Of a DNA stretch of 7,243 nt, positions 1 to 5,382 are shown one piece after another. Made by a program: the position numbers and the translations under genes. This stretch comes from an uncultured Bacilli bacterium (lineage in GTDB: Bacteria > Bacillota_I > Bacilli_A > RF39 > UBA660), in the NCBI GenBank assembly GCA_947584955.1, contig CANPWS010000065.1:1-7243 (forward strand), read 5' to 3'. A model generated the notes under the pieces. That model worked only from the letters and a program-made list of their open reading frames with translations. It ran no database searches and was not told the DNA's origin. The first letter of the stretch is position 1. Every line of letters begins with the position of its first letter.

Positions 1-51
1 CCCCCCCCCATTACGTACAAATGTATGTGTATTACTTATCATATTTTTCAT
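1..51 (-). CDS. 5' end of an unidentified gene running off the left edge, with a G9 tract from codon 15
   Basis: An ATG at 51-49 opens 14 codons (MKNMISNTHTFVRN) and then enters an uninterrupted run of nine G on the coding strand, which reaches the window edge. An AAGAAGG ribosome binding site lies about 10 nt upstream of the ATG, and a good promoter lies 40-67 nt upstream, so the start looks genuine. Too little is visible to assign a family, and I see no signal peptide in these residues. In such an AT-rich genome a G9 run in coding sequence is striking. Slippage there would switch the downstream frame, as in contingency genes. A poly-G read-end artefact at a contig boundary would look the same. 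The gene call is moderate; the function is unknown. Confidence 0.4.
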   Translation of the reverse strand, partial: MKNMISNTHTFVRNGGG

Positions 52-89
52 GAGAGAGGCACCTTCTTTCTACTTTTATTTATGTACTA

Positions 90-118
90 ATTTTACCATA
101 CATATTTTTATTATTCAA
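90..118 (-). promoter_or_regulatory. sigma-A-type promoter for the left-edge gene
   Basis: On the minus strand a -35 TTGAAT (118-113) is separated by exactly 17 bp from a -10 TAAAAT (95-90). Transcription would start near position 83, giving a leader of about 30 nt that contains the AAGAAGG ribosome binding site before the ATG at 51. The order promoter, ribosome binding site, start codon is what supports it, since single AT-rich boxes mean little in this genome. Confidence 0.5.
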
Positions 119-147
119 GAGGTATATTTTAACTTACTATAATAAAA

Positions 148-1170
148 TTATTTTTTAATAGGCTTTAAAGATAAAATATTTATTTTATTTTTATCTTTTT
201 CTATATTATTAAAACAACAATTTATAATTTCTTTACTAATATCATTATCAGTTAATTGTTCATTTGAATTTTCATAATTATCTAAAAAATCTTCCATGGT
301 ATCTTCAATTAAATCATTATCTAATAAAAGCAATAAAGATTTAATAAAGCATTCTCTTAATACAGATTCTTTAACCTTATCAGAATCAACATAATTTATA
401 TTACCCATTTCAAGCAATTCTAATATTTGCTCTTCAACATTATTTAATAAATAATTTTCTATTAATAGTTCATAATAATTACTTTTAATTCCTTTAACAT
501 CTGCAATTAATTTAGAAGATATATATAATTCATTATCTACATTAAAATTATTATTAATTACTCTCTGTTCCAAATTTTTATTTACAAATAAAGTATTATA
601 TTTTGAGGAAATTAACTTACTTCTTATTGAAGAAAACATTTTACTATTAATTTTATCATCTAAAAAATATAAATATGATTGTAATGTATCTATATTTAAA
701 GCATTTACAACACTAATACTATCATCTTTTTTTTCATTTATAAAAACATCTTCTTCAATTATATTAAATAAATCAGTAACATCAAAATTTAAATAATCTT
801 TTACTAAATTATAATTATCAATAATTTTATCTAAAAGATTATTATAAATTCTTCTTTCAATTAATTTATCATTTCCTTTTCTTATTGTACTTTCTAAAAT
901 ATTATATTTTGAAATATTAAAATTTTTATTTAAAAAATTTATATAGGCAATACATTTAATTATATCTTTATCAAAATTTGAATACTTTTCTTCTTCTATT
1001 TCTGAAACTATTTTTAAATAATTTAAATTTTGTTGATAATCTTTACTATCTTTATTACCATTTTCTTCTAATATAGATAAATTATTATATAAATTTTTAA
1101 TTGATTTTGCTATTTTAACTAGTAATACTATTTTATTACAATCATCACTAGTGAATCTATAATTTTTCAT
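148..1170 (-). CDS. uncharacterised 340-residue cytoplasmic protein, predicted helical
   Basis: I do not recognise this protein. It has no signal peptide, no convincing membrane segment and no nucleotide-binding or metal-binding motif that I can see. The sequence is rich in Asn, Lys, Ile, Leu, Asp and Glu, with long heptad-like stretches (roughly residues 15-65, 85-135 and 225-290) suggesting an all-helical, possibly coiled-coil protein. The C-terminal third is markedly acidic. Five Cys are scattered, two adjacent near residue 315, without a CxxC pair. The start is the ATG at 1170, preceded by TAAGG at a spacing of 7 nt. It has its own promoter (1211-1239) and follows the spoVS terminator, so it is probably a single-gene unit. 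No clear terminator follows its stop, so some read-through into the left-edge gene is possible. Coding is certain; function is unknown. The N-rich composition matches the genome and does not by itself indicate transfer. Confidence 0.85.
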   Translation of the reverse strand: MKNYRFTSDDCNKIVLLVKIAKSIKNLYNNLSILEENGNKDSKDYQQNLNYLKIVSEIEEEKYSNFDKDIIKCIAYINFLNKNFNISKYNILESTIRKGNDKLIERRIYNNLLDKIIDNYNLVKDYLNFDVTDLFNIIEEDVFINEKKDDSISVVNALNIDTLQSYLYFLDDKINSKMFSSIRSKLISSKYNTLFVNKNLEQRVINNNFNVDNELYISSKLIADVKGIKSNYYELLIENYLLNNVEEQILELLEMGNINYVDSDKVKESVLRECFIKSLLLLLDNDLIEDTMEDFLDNYENSNEQLTDNDISKEIINCCFNNIEKDKNKINILSLKPIKK

Positions 1171-1210
1171 CTTTTTACCTTACTTTCTACTTGCTTGCTG
1201 ATAGTTTTAT

Positions 1211-1239
1211 ATAATATCATATAAAATAGTATTTATCAA
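1211..1239 (-). promoter_or_regulatory. sigma-A-type promoter for the 340-residue protein gene
   Basis: The minus strand reads -35 TTGATA (1239-1234), a 17-bp spacer, then -10 TATTAT (1216-1211); both boxes match consensus at 5 of 6 positions. The start point should lie near 1204, leaving a leader of about 34 nt that contains a short AGCAAGCAAG tandem and the TAAGG ribosome binding site. It lies just downstream of the spoVS terminator, as expected for an independent gene. Confidence 0.6.
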
Positions 1240-1250
1240 TATTAAAATTA

Positions 1251-1273
1251 CAAAAAAAGCCATTATCTGGCTT
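1251..1273 (-). terminator. rho-independent terminator of spoVS, overlapping its last codons
   Basis: On the minus strand a stem AAGCCA / TGGCTT (1273-1268 with 1262-1257) with a 5-nt loop is followed by a run of seven T (1258-1252). The left arm is made of the last spoVS codons, and the TAA stop sits in the loop, so terminator and coding sequence share bases. The stem is short, but the geometry and U-tract are classical. Confidence 0.75.
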
Positions 1274-1523
1274 CAACAATTAATTTTATTGCTGTTCTTT
1301 CTTCTCCATCTATTACTATATCAGTAAAGGCGGGAATACAAACAAGATTTTTGCCTGATGGTGCAACAAATCCTCTTGCTATAGCTACTGCTTTTATTGC
1401 TTGATTTAATGCACCTGCTCCTATTGCTTGAATTTCAACACTGCCTTTTTCACGAAAGACATTGGCAAGTGCTCCTGCTACTGAATTTGGATTAGACTTA
1501 GATCTAACTTTTAATGTTTCCAT
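1263..1523 (-). CDS. spoVS: stage V sporulation protein S (SpoVS)
   Basis: The 86-residue protein matches the highly conserved SpoVS family over its whole length. It has the N-terminal METLKVRSKSNPNSVAGALA, the central block around EIQAIGAGALNQA and IARGFVAPSG, and the C-terminal block around IPAFTDI, DGEERTAIKLIVE and the final AR. SpoVS is a small Alba-like protein; in Bacillus subtilis it is needed for normal progression to stage V and influences septation and spore coat assembly. How it acts is not settled. An upstream in-frame ATG would give 101 residues. I chose the ATG at 1523 because the family starts at METLKV and an AAAGGA site lies 12 nt upstream, whereas the ATG at 1535 abuts that site. 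The gene is flanked by terminators on both sides, so it is monocistronic. Homologues also occur in some non-sporulating bacteria, so the gene does not prove sporulation here. Confidence 0.97.
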   Translation of the reverse strand: METLKVRSKSNPNSVAGALANVFREKGSVEIQAIGAGALNQAIKAVAIARGFVAPSGKNLVCIPAFTDIVIDGEERTAIKLIVEAR

Positions 1524-1562
1524 TACTATTATCATTCCTTTCTTTTTAATACAATTAAATAT

Positions 1563-1590
1563 ATTCAAAAAGAGTAAAAAAAATTCCCCT
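1563..1590 (-). promoter_or_regulatory. candidate sigma-H promoter of spoVS
   Basis: On the minus strand AGGGGAATT (1590-1582) fits the sigma-H -35 consensus RnAGGAWWW with one mismatch. After a 12-bp spacer, TTTGAATAT (1569-1561) carries the -10 core GAAT followed by AT, missing only the first purine. Bacillus spoVS is known to be sigma-H dependent, so this is the expected promoter type. The -35 region lies within the 3' arm of the upstream terminator stem, so the match could partly be coincidence. I see no better sigma-A promoter in the 80-bp gap. Confidence 0.4.
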
Positions 1591-1601
1591 TTAAGGGGAA
1601 T
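1575..1601 (-). terminator. strong rho-independent terminator of the 50-residue protein gene
   Basis: On the minus strand a stem ATTCCCCT / AGGGGAAT (1601-1594 with 1590-1583) with a 3-nt loop is followed directly by eight T (1583-1576). It begins only 2 nt after the stop codon of the small gene at 1604. The four consecutive G-C pairs stand out in this AT-rich sequence. Confidence 0.88.
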
Positions 1602-1603
1602 AA

Positions 1604-1756
1604 TTACATCATTTCTTCTAAATCATCAATAGCTTTTATTTTGGCTTTATTCATTTTAGATACCATTTTCTTAATATTACCATTTTTTAATTGTTGATAA
1701 AATATTGTACCAGCTATTCCAGCACCTATTAAAGCCATACTAGATTTTACTTTCAT
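1604..1756 (-). CDS. small protein with one N-terminal membrane segment (YtxH/DUF3918-like)
   Basis: This 50-residue protein begins MKVKSSMALIGAGIAGTIFY. After a short basic start comes one hydrophobic, Gly/Ala-rich helix (about residues 7-19), then a basic amphipathic stretch with KK and K-M repeats, and an acidic DDLEEMM tail. That layout suggests a membrane-anchored protein with a cytoplasmic tail and resembles small Bacillota proteins of the YtxH or DUF3918 kind; their function is unknown and I claim no orthology. In Bacillus subtilis a small gene of this kind (yrzQ) also lies near recD2, which fits the context weakly. The reading frame continues upstream to 1792, but I chose the ATG at 1756 because GGTGGTG lies 6-8 nt before it and the extra residues look non-coding. 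The gene starts 62 nt after recD2 and is followed at once by a strong terminator, so it probably ends the recD2 unit, or has its own promoter at 1776-1805. Confidence 0.75.
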   Translation of the reverse strand: MKVKSSMALIGAGIAGTIFYQQLKNGNIKKMVSKMNKAKIKAIDDLEEMM

Positions 1757-1775
1757 ATCTTTCACCACCATCTTT

Positions 1776-1805
1776 AGAATAATGACAGACACATTTTTGT
1801 GTCAA
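1776..1805 (-). promoter_or_regulatory. possible promoter with nested inverted repeat between recD2 and the small gene
   Basis: On the minus strand a perfect -35 TTGACA (1805-1800) is followed after 18 bp by TATTCT (1781-1776), a 4-of-6 match to -10. Overlapping it is the inverted repeat GACACA-AAAA-TGTGTC (1803-1788), nested with a TGACA / TGTCA pair (1804-1800 with 1787-1783). No U-tract follows, so it is a poor terminator. It could be an operator on the -35 box or an mRNA processing stem. The predicted start would fall almost on the GGTGG ribosome binding site, which weakens the promoter reading. Confidence 0.3.
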
Positions 1806-1818
1806 TATTATTATTTGA

Positions 1819-3996
1819 CTATTTCATAAAATTATACTTATTAATAATTAAATTTTTTAAAGTTGTTTTTCTATTATCAACATAATCATTTTTTACACCA
1901 TACATAAATGCATTAACTTCTCCTACTAAAATAAGTTTATTTTTAGCTCTTGTTACGGCAGTATAAATAAGTTTATTATATAGCATTCTTTTAAAAGAAT
2001 TAGCAAATGGTATTATTACCATATTAAATTCACTACCTTGAGATTTATGAATACTAATTGCATATCCATGTCTAAAATTTAAAAATTTATCTCTACTATA
2101 AGTTACATAATTTCCATCATAATCAATTGTTATTTCTGTTGTTTTTTTATTTACTATACTTATAATATAACCTATATCACCATTAAATACATTATTATCA
2201 GGATCATTTACTAATTGAAGTACTTTATCATTTTCTCTATAAATTACTTCCCCAACAGTAATTTCATTTTTTTTAGGATCAAATGGATTAAATATTTCTT
2301 GTAAACTTTTATTTAAATTATCTATTCCATTTAATGATTTATACATTGGTGCTAATATTTGAATACTTTTATCATCATAACCTTTAGATATTGCTTTATG
2401 TACAATTTCATTAATATTTGCTAAAAGTGTTTCACTACTACATGGTATAAAATTATAATCATCTTTTTTATTCATAAAATGTTCATTTAAATCTTTATCT
2501 TTTATTTCATATGCTAAGTTTACTATATAACTATCTTCATTTTGTCTATAAAGTCTATTTAATTTTATAACATCAAGCATTTCTGATTCTATTAAATCTT
2601 TTAAAATTTGTCCTTGGCTTACGCTAGGTAATTGAAAATAATCACCCACTAAAATTAATTTTGCATCTCTTCTTATTCCTTTTAGTAAGCTAGACATTAA
2701 TATAGTATCAATCATACTAGTTTCATCTACTATTATATATTTTTCAGAATTAGGATGGTATTCATCTACTCTAAATGTATTTCTATCTTTATCCCAACCT
2801 AAATACTTATGAATTGTTGAAGCAGGTAATCCTGTTGTCTCCATTAATTTTTTACTTGCTCTTCCTGTTGGTGCTAAAAGTGCTATTTCTCCTATTTTAA
2901 TATTACAAATATTAAGAAGAAGGTTTGTAATCGCTTTAATTATAGTTGTTTTTCCTGTTCCAGGACCACCAGTTATTATTGTTAAATTATTATTAATTCC
3001 CTTAATTATAGCTTTTTTTTGCGATTCATCATAAATTATTTTAGTTTTCTTTTCAAGAGCTGCAAGTTTTTCTTCTAATTTAGGAAAATTATTTTTTTTC
3101 ATATCATTTAAAAAGCATAATCTATCTGCTATATATTTTTCTGCTTCATATAAATCTTTTAAATAATATCTATCTTCTTCTATTATTATTTTTCCTTTTT
3201 TGTTTAATTTTATAAGTTCATATTCTAGTTTATCACTTTCAATATCAACGTATTCATTTATTTTAGTAAATATTTCATCTAGTAATGAATAAGTATCGCC
3301 AGAAGTAAAAGTTATTTCATTTAATAGATAAATAATAAGTGCACTTAATCTTCTTTCATCATTAATATCCATATTATTATTTATAGCAATTTCATCTACT
3401 AATTTAAAATTTAAATCTAATTCTTCAATTAATTCATATATATTATCATTAACTTTATCTAATGTTTTTTCTCTATATTTATTTAAAATACTAAGACTAT
3501 CTTTTGTATTAAAACCCATTTTAGTTAGTTCTATTACTATGTTACTTGTTGATTGATAATTGGTTAAAATTTCATGTATTTTATTTATTTTTTCTTCTTT
3601 TAATCTTGGAATAGTTAAAAGTTCATTTGGATTTTCCAATATTGTTTCTATTGTTTTATCTTTAAATTTTGAAACTATTTTTTCTGCTGTTTTTTCTCCA
3701 ATTGGAAATAAATCACTGGACAAAAATTCTACTAATTCATCTTTCTTTTCTGGTATAACATTTTCATATGATTCTACATTAAACTGTAATCCGTATTTTT
3801 TATGAAATATTAAGTCTCCTTTCATTAGATAATTATTTTTTAATCTTATATCGATAAAAGTTCCTACAAAATACACTGACACTTTTCCTTTTAATTCTAC
3901 TACATCTGTTTCTGCTATTTTTAATACTCCAACAGTATATCCATTAGTTTTATTTGAAAAAATTTCGGTAACATATTTTCCTTTTATATATCCCAT
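1819..3996 (-). CDS. recD2: RecD2-type superfamily 1B DNA helicase
   Basis: This 725-residue protein is a 5'-3' DNA helicase of the RecD2 family, found in bacteria without RecBCD partners and linked to repair and replication fork maintenance. An N-terminal domain (about 1-85) precedes helix-hairpin-helix repeats (about 90-140, including GEKTAEKI). The motor follows: Walker A GGPGTGKTT at 343-351, motif Ia PTGRASKK at 376-383, Walker B DETS at 424-427, motif III GDYFQLPS at 451-458, RLYRQ at 481-485, motif V IHKSQGSEF at 649-657 and motif VI YTAVTRAK at 678-685. All catalytic residues are present and the length is slightly short for the family (typically about 740-850). The frame is open to 4101. 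I chose the ATG at 3996 because GYIKGKYVTEIF is the usual beginning, AGGAAG lies 9 nt upstream, and the extra residues are low-complexity. A promoter lies at 4018-4046. The next gene downstream starts after 62 nt. Confidence 0.96.
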   Translation of the reverse strand: MGYIKGKYVTEIFSNKTNGYTVGVLKIAETDVVELKGKVSVYFVGTFIDIRLKNNYLMKGDLIFHKKYGLQFNVESYENVIPEKKDELVEFLSSDLFPIGEKTAEKIVSKFKDKTIETILENPNELLTIPRLKEEKINKIHEILTNYQSTSNIVIELTKMGFNTKDSLSILNKYREKTLDKVNDNIYELIEELDLNFKLVDEIAINNNMDINDERRLSALIIYLLNEITFTSGDTYSLLDEIFTKINEYVDIESDKLEYELIKLNKKGKIIIEEDRYYLKDLYEAEKYIADRLCFLNDMKKNNFPKLEEKLAALEKKTKIIYDESQKKAIIKGINNNLTIITGGPGTGKTTIIKAITNLLLNICNIKIGEIALLAPTGRASKKLMETTGLPASTIHKYLGWDKDRNTFRVDEYHPNSEKYIIVDETSMIDTILMSSLLKGIRRDAKLILVGDYFQLPSVSQGQILKDLIESEMLDVIKLNRLYRQNEDSYIVNLAYEIKDKDLNEHFMNKKDDYNFIPCSSETLLANINEIVHKAISKGYDDKSIQILAPMYKSLNGIDNLNKSLQEIFNPFDPKKNEITVGEVIYRENDKVLQLVNDPDNNVFNGDIGYIISIVNKKTTEITIDYDGNYVTYSRDKFLNFRHGYAISIHKSQGSEFNMVIIPFANSFKRMLYNKLIYTAVTRAKNKLILVGEVNAFMYGVKNDYVDNRKTTLKNLIINKYNFMK

Positions 3997-4017
3997 ATTA
4001 TCACGCTTCCTACATGA

Positions 4018-4046
4018 ATTATAACATAAATGAAAATATAGTGAAA
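4018..4046 (-). promoter_or_regulatory. probable promoter of recD2
   Basis: The minus strand has a perfect -10 TATAAT (4023-4018) with a weak -35 TTTCAC (4046-4041) at 17-bp spacing. Transcription would start near 4011, giving a very short leader of about 15 nt that just contains the AGGAAG ribosome binding site of recD2. It diverges from the small-RNA promoter about 50 bp away. Confidence 0.45.
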
Positions 4047-4094
4047 GGTAAATAATAAAAATATTACTTTTTTTTAATTTTTTTGATTTTATTC

Positions 4095-4123
4095 TTGACA
4101 AAATAAGTCCTTTCGTTTATTAT
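4095..4123 (+). promoter_or_regulatory. near-consensus plus-strand promoter of the small RNA
   Basis: TTGACA (4095-4100), a spacer of exactly 17 bp and TATTAT (4118-4123) make the best sigma-A promoter in the window: a perfect -35 and a 5-of-6 -10. It points to the right, against every protein gene here, so it cannot serve them. The predicted start is at 4128-4131, where the structured RNA begins. Confidence 0.75.
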
Positions 4124-4129
4124 AGTAAT

Positions 4130-4232
4130 CACCAATTCAAATTTTAAGCGAATTGGTGCTAGTATCACACTAGCCAACCCCTTTTTATTCTTTTTGGGAG
4201 GCTGTTCCATAGGGGGTCAGCCTCTTTTTTTT
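4130..4232 (+). ncRNA. candidate structured small RNA, about 100 nt, of unknown family
   Basis: This short transcription unit lies in the gap between recD2 and rseP. From the predicted start the RNA forms hairpin 1, ACCAATTC / GAATTGGT (4131-4138 with 4150-4157, 11-nt loop). Hairpin 2, GCTAGT / ACTAGC (4158-4163 with 4169-4174, 5-nt loop), begins at the very next base, so the two stems could stack. A single-stranded pyrimidine-rich linker (4175-4195) with a CCCC block follows, then the terminator hairpin. By hand count 41 of the 94 bases from 4131 to 4224 are G or C, far above the flanks, as often seen for functional RNAs in AT-rich genomes. No plus-strand gene lies downstream in the window, so it is not an obvious riboswitch leader. 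I do not recognise 6S, SRP, tmRNA, RNase P or a T-box. A base-pairing regulator is a reasonable inference but unproven. A 48-codon minus-strand ORF overlaps it (see findings). Confidence 0.7.
4198..4232 (+). terminator. rho-independent terminator of the small RNA
   Basis: A 7-bp GC-rich stem GAGGCTG / CAGCCTC (4198-4204 with 4218-4224) with a 13-nt loop is followed by eight T (4225-4232) on the plus strand. On the minus strand the stem is followed by AAAAAG rather than T, so it is directional and acts only on plus-strand transcription. The loop contains GGGGGT, which can pair with ACCCC in the upstream linker. Confidence 0.85.
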
Positions 4233-4261
4233 ATATTATTAAAATATAAATATTTTTTTAT

Positions 4262-4308
4262 ATTTAAAAAGCTATTTCAAAACAAATATTCATTTTGAGA
4301 TAGCTTTT
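4262..4308 (-). terminator. terminator of the cdsA-rseP operon
   Basis: A 16-position stem, 4308-4293 with 4282-4267, is perfect except at one position and has a 10-nt loop. It begins about 19 nt after the rseP stop. Read on the minus strand it ends AGCTTTTTAAAT, giving a short U-tract. On the plus strand it also ends in TTTT, so it may work in both directions, backing up the small-RNA terminator. Confidence 0.75.
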
Positions 4309-4326
4309 ATTGTTATTTTATATTAT

Positions 4327-5370
4327 TTAAAATAATCTTAATATATCATTAAATGTTACATAAAGCATAAGTGCTAATAATAGGAAAAATCCAATATTAT
4401 GTATTATATTTTCTACGTATGTAGGAACTGGCTTTCTAATTATTTTTTCAATTATTAAAAATAGTATTCTTCCTCCATCAAATGCTGGTAATGGTATTAA
4501 ATTAATAACACCAACATTTATTGATAAGAAAGCAATTAAATAAAGAATATTTTCAATTCCAAGTTTTGCTTGTTCTCCTACTACTGTATATATTCCTACT
4601 GGACCAGATAATTCTTTTATTGCTACTCCACCTGTAAATAATGATTTTACTGTTACTAGCATAAGTTTGAATAAAGATCCTGTAGTTTGAAAAGCATATT
4701 TAAATGATGGAACTATTCCACGTTGTACTTCTCCTGATCCACGTTCAACCCCAATTAAATAAGATACTGTGCCATCTTCAGCTTTAGACTCTTTTGGTGT
4801 TAATTTTACTGTCTTTTCTTTACCATCATCGTTTTTTAAAGTTATTTCTAATTCTTTTGTTTTATTAGTTTGAATTAAAAGTTGTACTTCACTCCAACTG
4901 CTTACTTTATCTCCATTTATACTTGTTATTATGTCTCCTTTTTCTATTCCAGCTTCATATGCTGGATATCCTACACTAACAGATTTTATTACTGGTTTTA
5001 AAGAAACACTTCCAAAAATTAATGCACTTACAAGTAAAACTACAAAACATAAAATAAAATTATTCATTGGACCTGCAAACATAATTAAAAATCTTTTGAT
5101 AAAACTTTTATTATAAAGTTTACGGTCTTTTTTTATTTTTGAGTCATCATCTACTTCTTCTCCAGCAAGTCTAACAAAACCTCCTAAAGGAATTAATCTT
5201 ATACAATATTCTGTTTCGCCTTTTTTGTCTTTTTTGCCAAATATTTTAGGTCCCATACCTATAGAAAATTCATATACATATACTCCAGCCCATTTAGCAA
5301 AAATAAAATGTCCAAATTCATGTACTAATATGATTACTCCTAATATTAATATAAACCAAATTAATGTCAT
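4327..5370 (-). CDS. rseP: RIP zinc metalloprotease RseP (site-2 protease, family M50)
   Basis: This 347-residue integral membrane protease cuts transmembrane segments of substrates such as anti-sigma factors and remnant signal peptides (RasP in Bacillus). The first membrane segment holds the zinc-binding HEFGH (17-21, catalytic Glu18). A conserved GMGPKIFG region (38-45) and RLIPLGGFVRLAGEE (58-72) follow, then a second membrane segment with AGPMNNF (99-105). One PDZ domain spans about 122-195 (SVGYPAYEAGIEKGDIITSI). The third zinc ligand lies in NLIPLPAFDGG (290-300, Asp298), before a C-terminal membrane segment. All catalytic motifs are intact and the length is usual for Gram-positive members. 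The ATG at 5370 has a full AGGAGG at 5-nt spacing. The gene is translationally coupled to cdsA, whose stop lies in that site. In most Bacillota dxr separates the two genes; here it is absent. Confidence 0.97.
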   Translation of the reverse strand: MTLIWFILILGVIILVHEFGHFIFAKWAGVYVYEFSIGMGPKIFGKKDKKGETEYCIRLIPLGGFVRLAGEEVDDDSKIKKDRKLYNKSFIKRFLIMFAGPMNNFILCFVVLLVSALIFGSVSLKPVIKSVSVGYPAYEAGIEKGDIITSINGDKVSSWSEVQLLIQTNKTKELEITLKNDDGKEKTVKLTPKESKAEDGTVSYLIGVERGSGEVQRGIVPSFKYAFQTTGSLFKLMLVTVKSLFTGGVAIKELSGPVGIYTVVGEQAKLGIENILYLIAFLSINVGVINLIPLPAFDGGRILFLIIEKIIRKPVPTYVENIIHNIGFFLLLALMLYVTFNDILRLF

Positions 5371-5375
5371 CTTTT

Positions 5376-5382
5376 CCTCCTA
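5376..5382 (-). promoter_or_regulatory. rseP ribosome binding site containing the cdsA stop codon
   Basis: The minus strand reads TAGGAGG at 5382-5376, five bases before the rseP ATG. The first three bases are the in-frame TAG stop of cdsA. Ribosomes finishing cdsA therefore stop on the rseP Shine-Dalgarno, a layout that favours coupled translation and a fixed ratio of the two membrane proteins. It is the only full AGGAGG at a start in this window. Confidence 0.9.

Noticed and set aside
1524..1568. 15-codon N-terminal extension of spoVS
   Set aside because: The family starts at METLKV, and the ribosome binding site falls inside the extension.
3560..3805. 81-codon plus-strand ORF inside recD2
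   Set aside because: It lies wholly within recD2 on the opposite strand, has no ribosome binding site or promoter, and its protein looks like an antisense shadow of the helicase.
3997..4101. 35-codon N-terminal extension of recD2
   Set aside because: Low-complexity residues unlike RecD2; it would overlap the recD2 promoter, and a proper ribosome binding site sits before the ATG at 3996.
4064..4210. 48-codon minus-strand ORF as an annotated gene
   Set aside because: Its codon use departs from the neighbours in the direction expected if the bases are held by RNA structure. No convincing promoter precedes it, since the TTGTTT-17-TATAAA found lies in the rseP terminator. Kept only as a finding.
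4130..4232. Riboswitch or T-box leader
   Set aside because: No plus-strand gene follows before the window ends, and I cannot find the conserved cores of a T-box, preQ1 or other riboswitch that I know.
4931..5116. 61-codon plus-strand ORF inside rseP
   Set aside because: It is antisense to the PDZ-coding part of rseP, with no translation signals.
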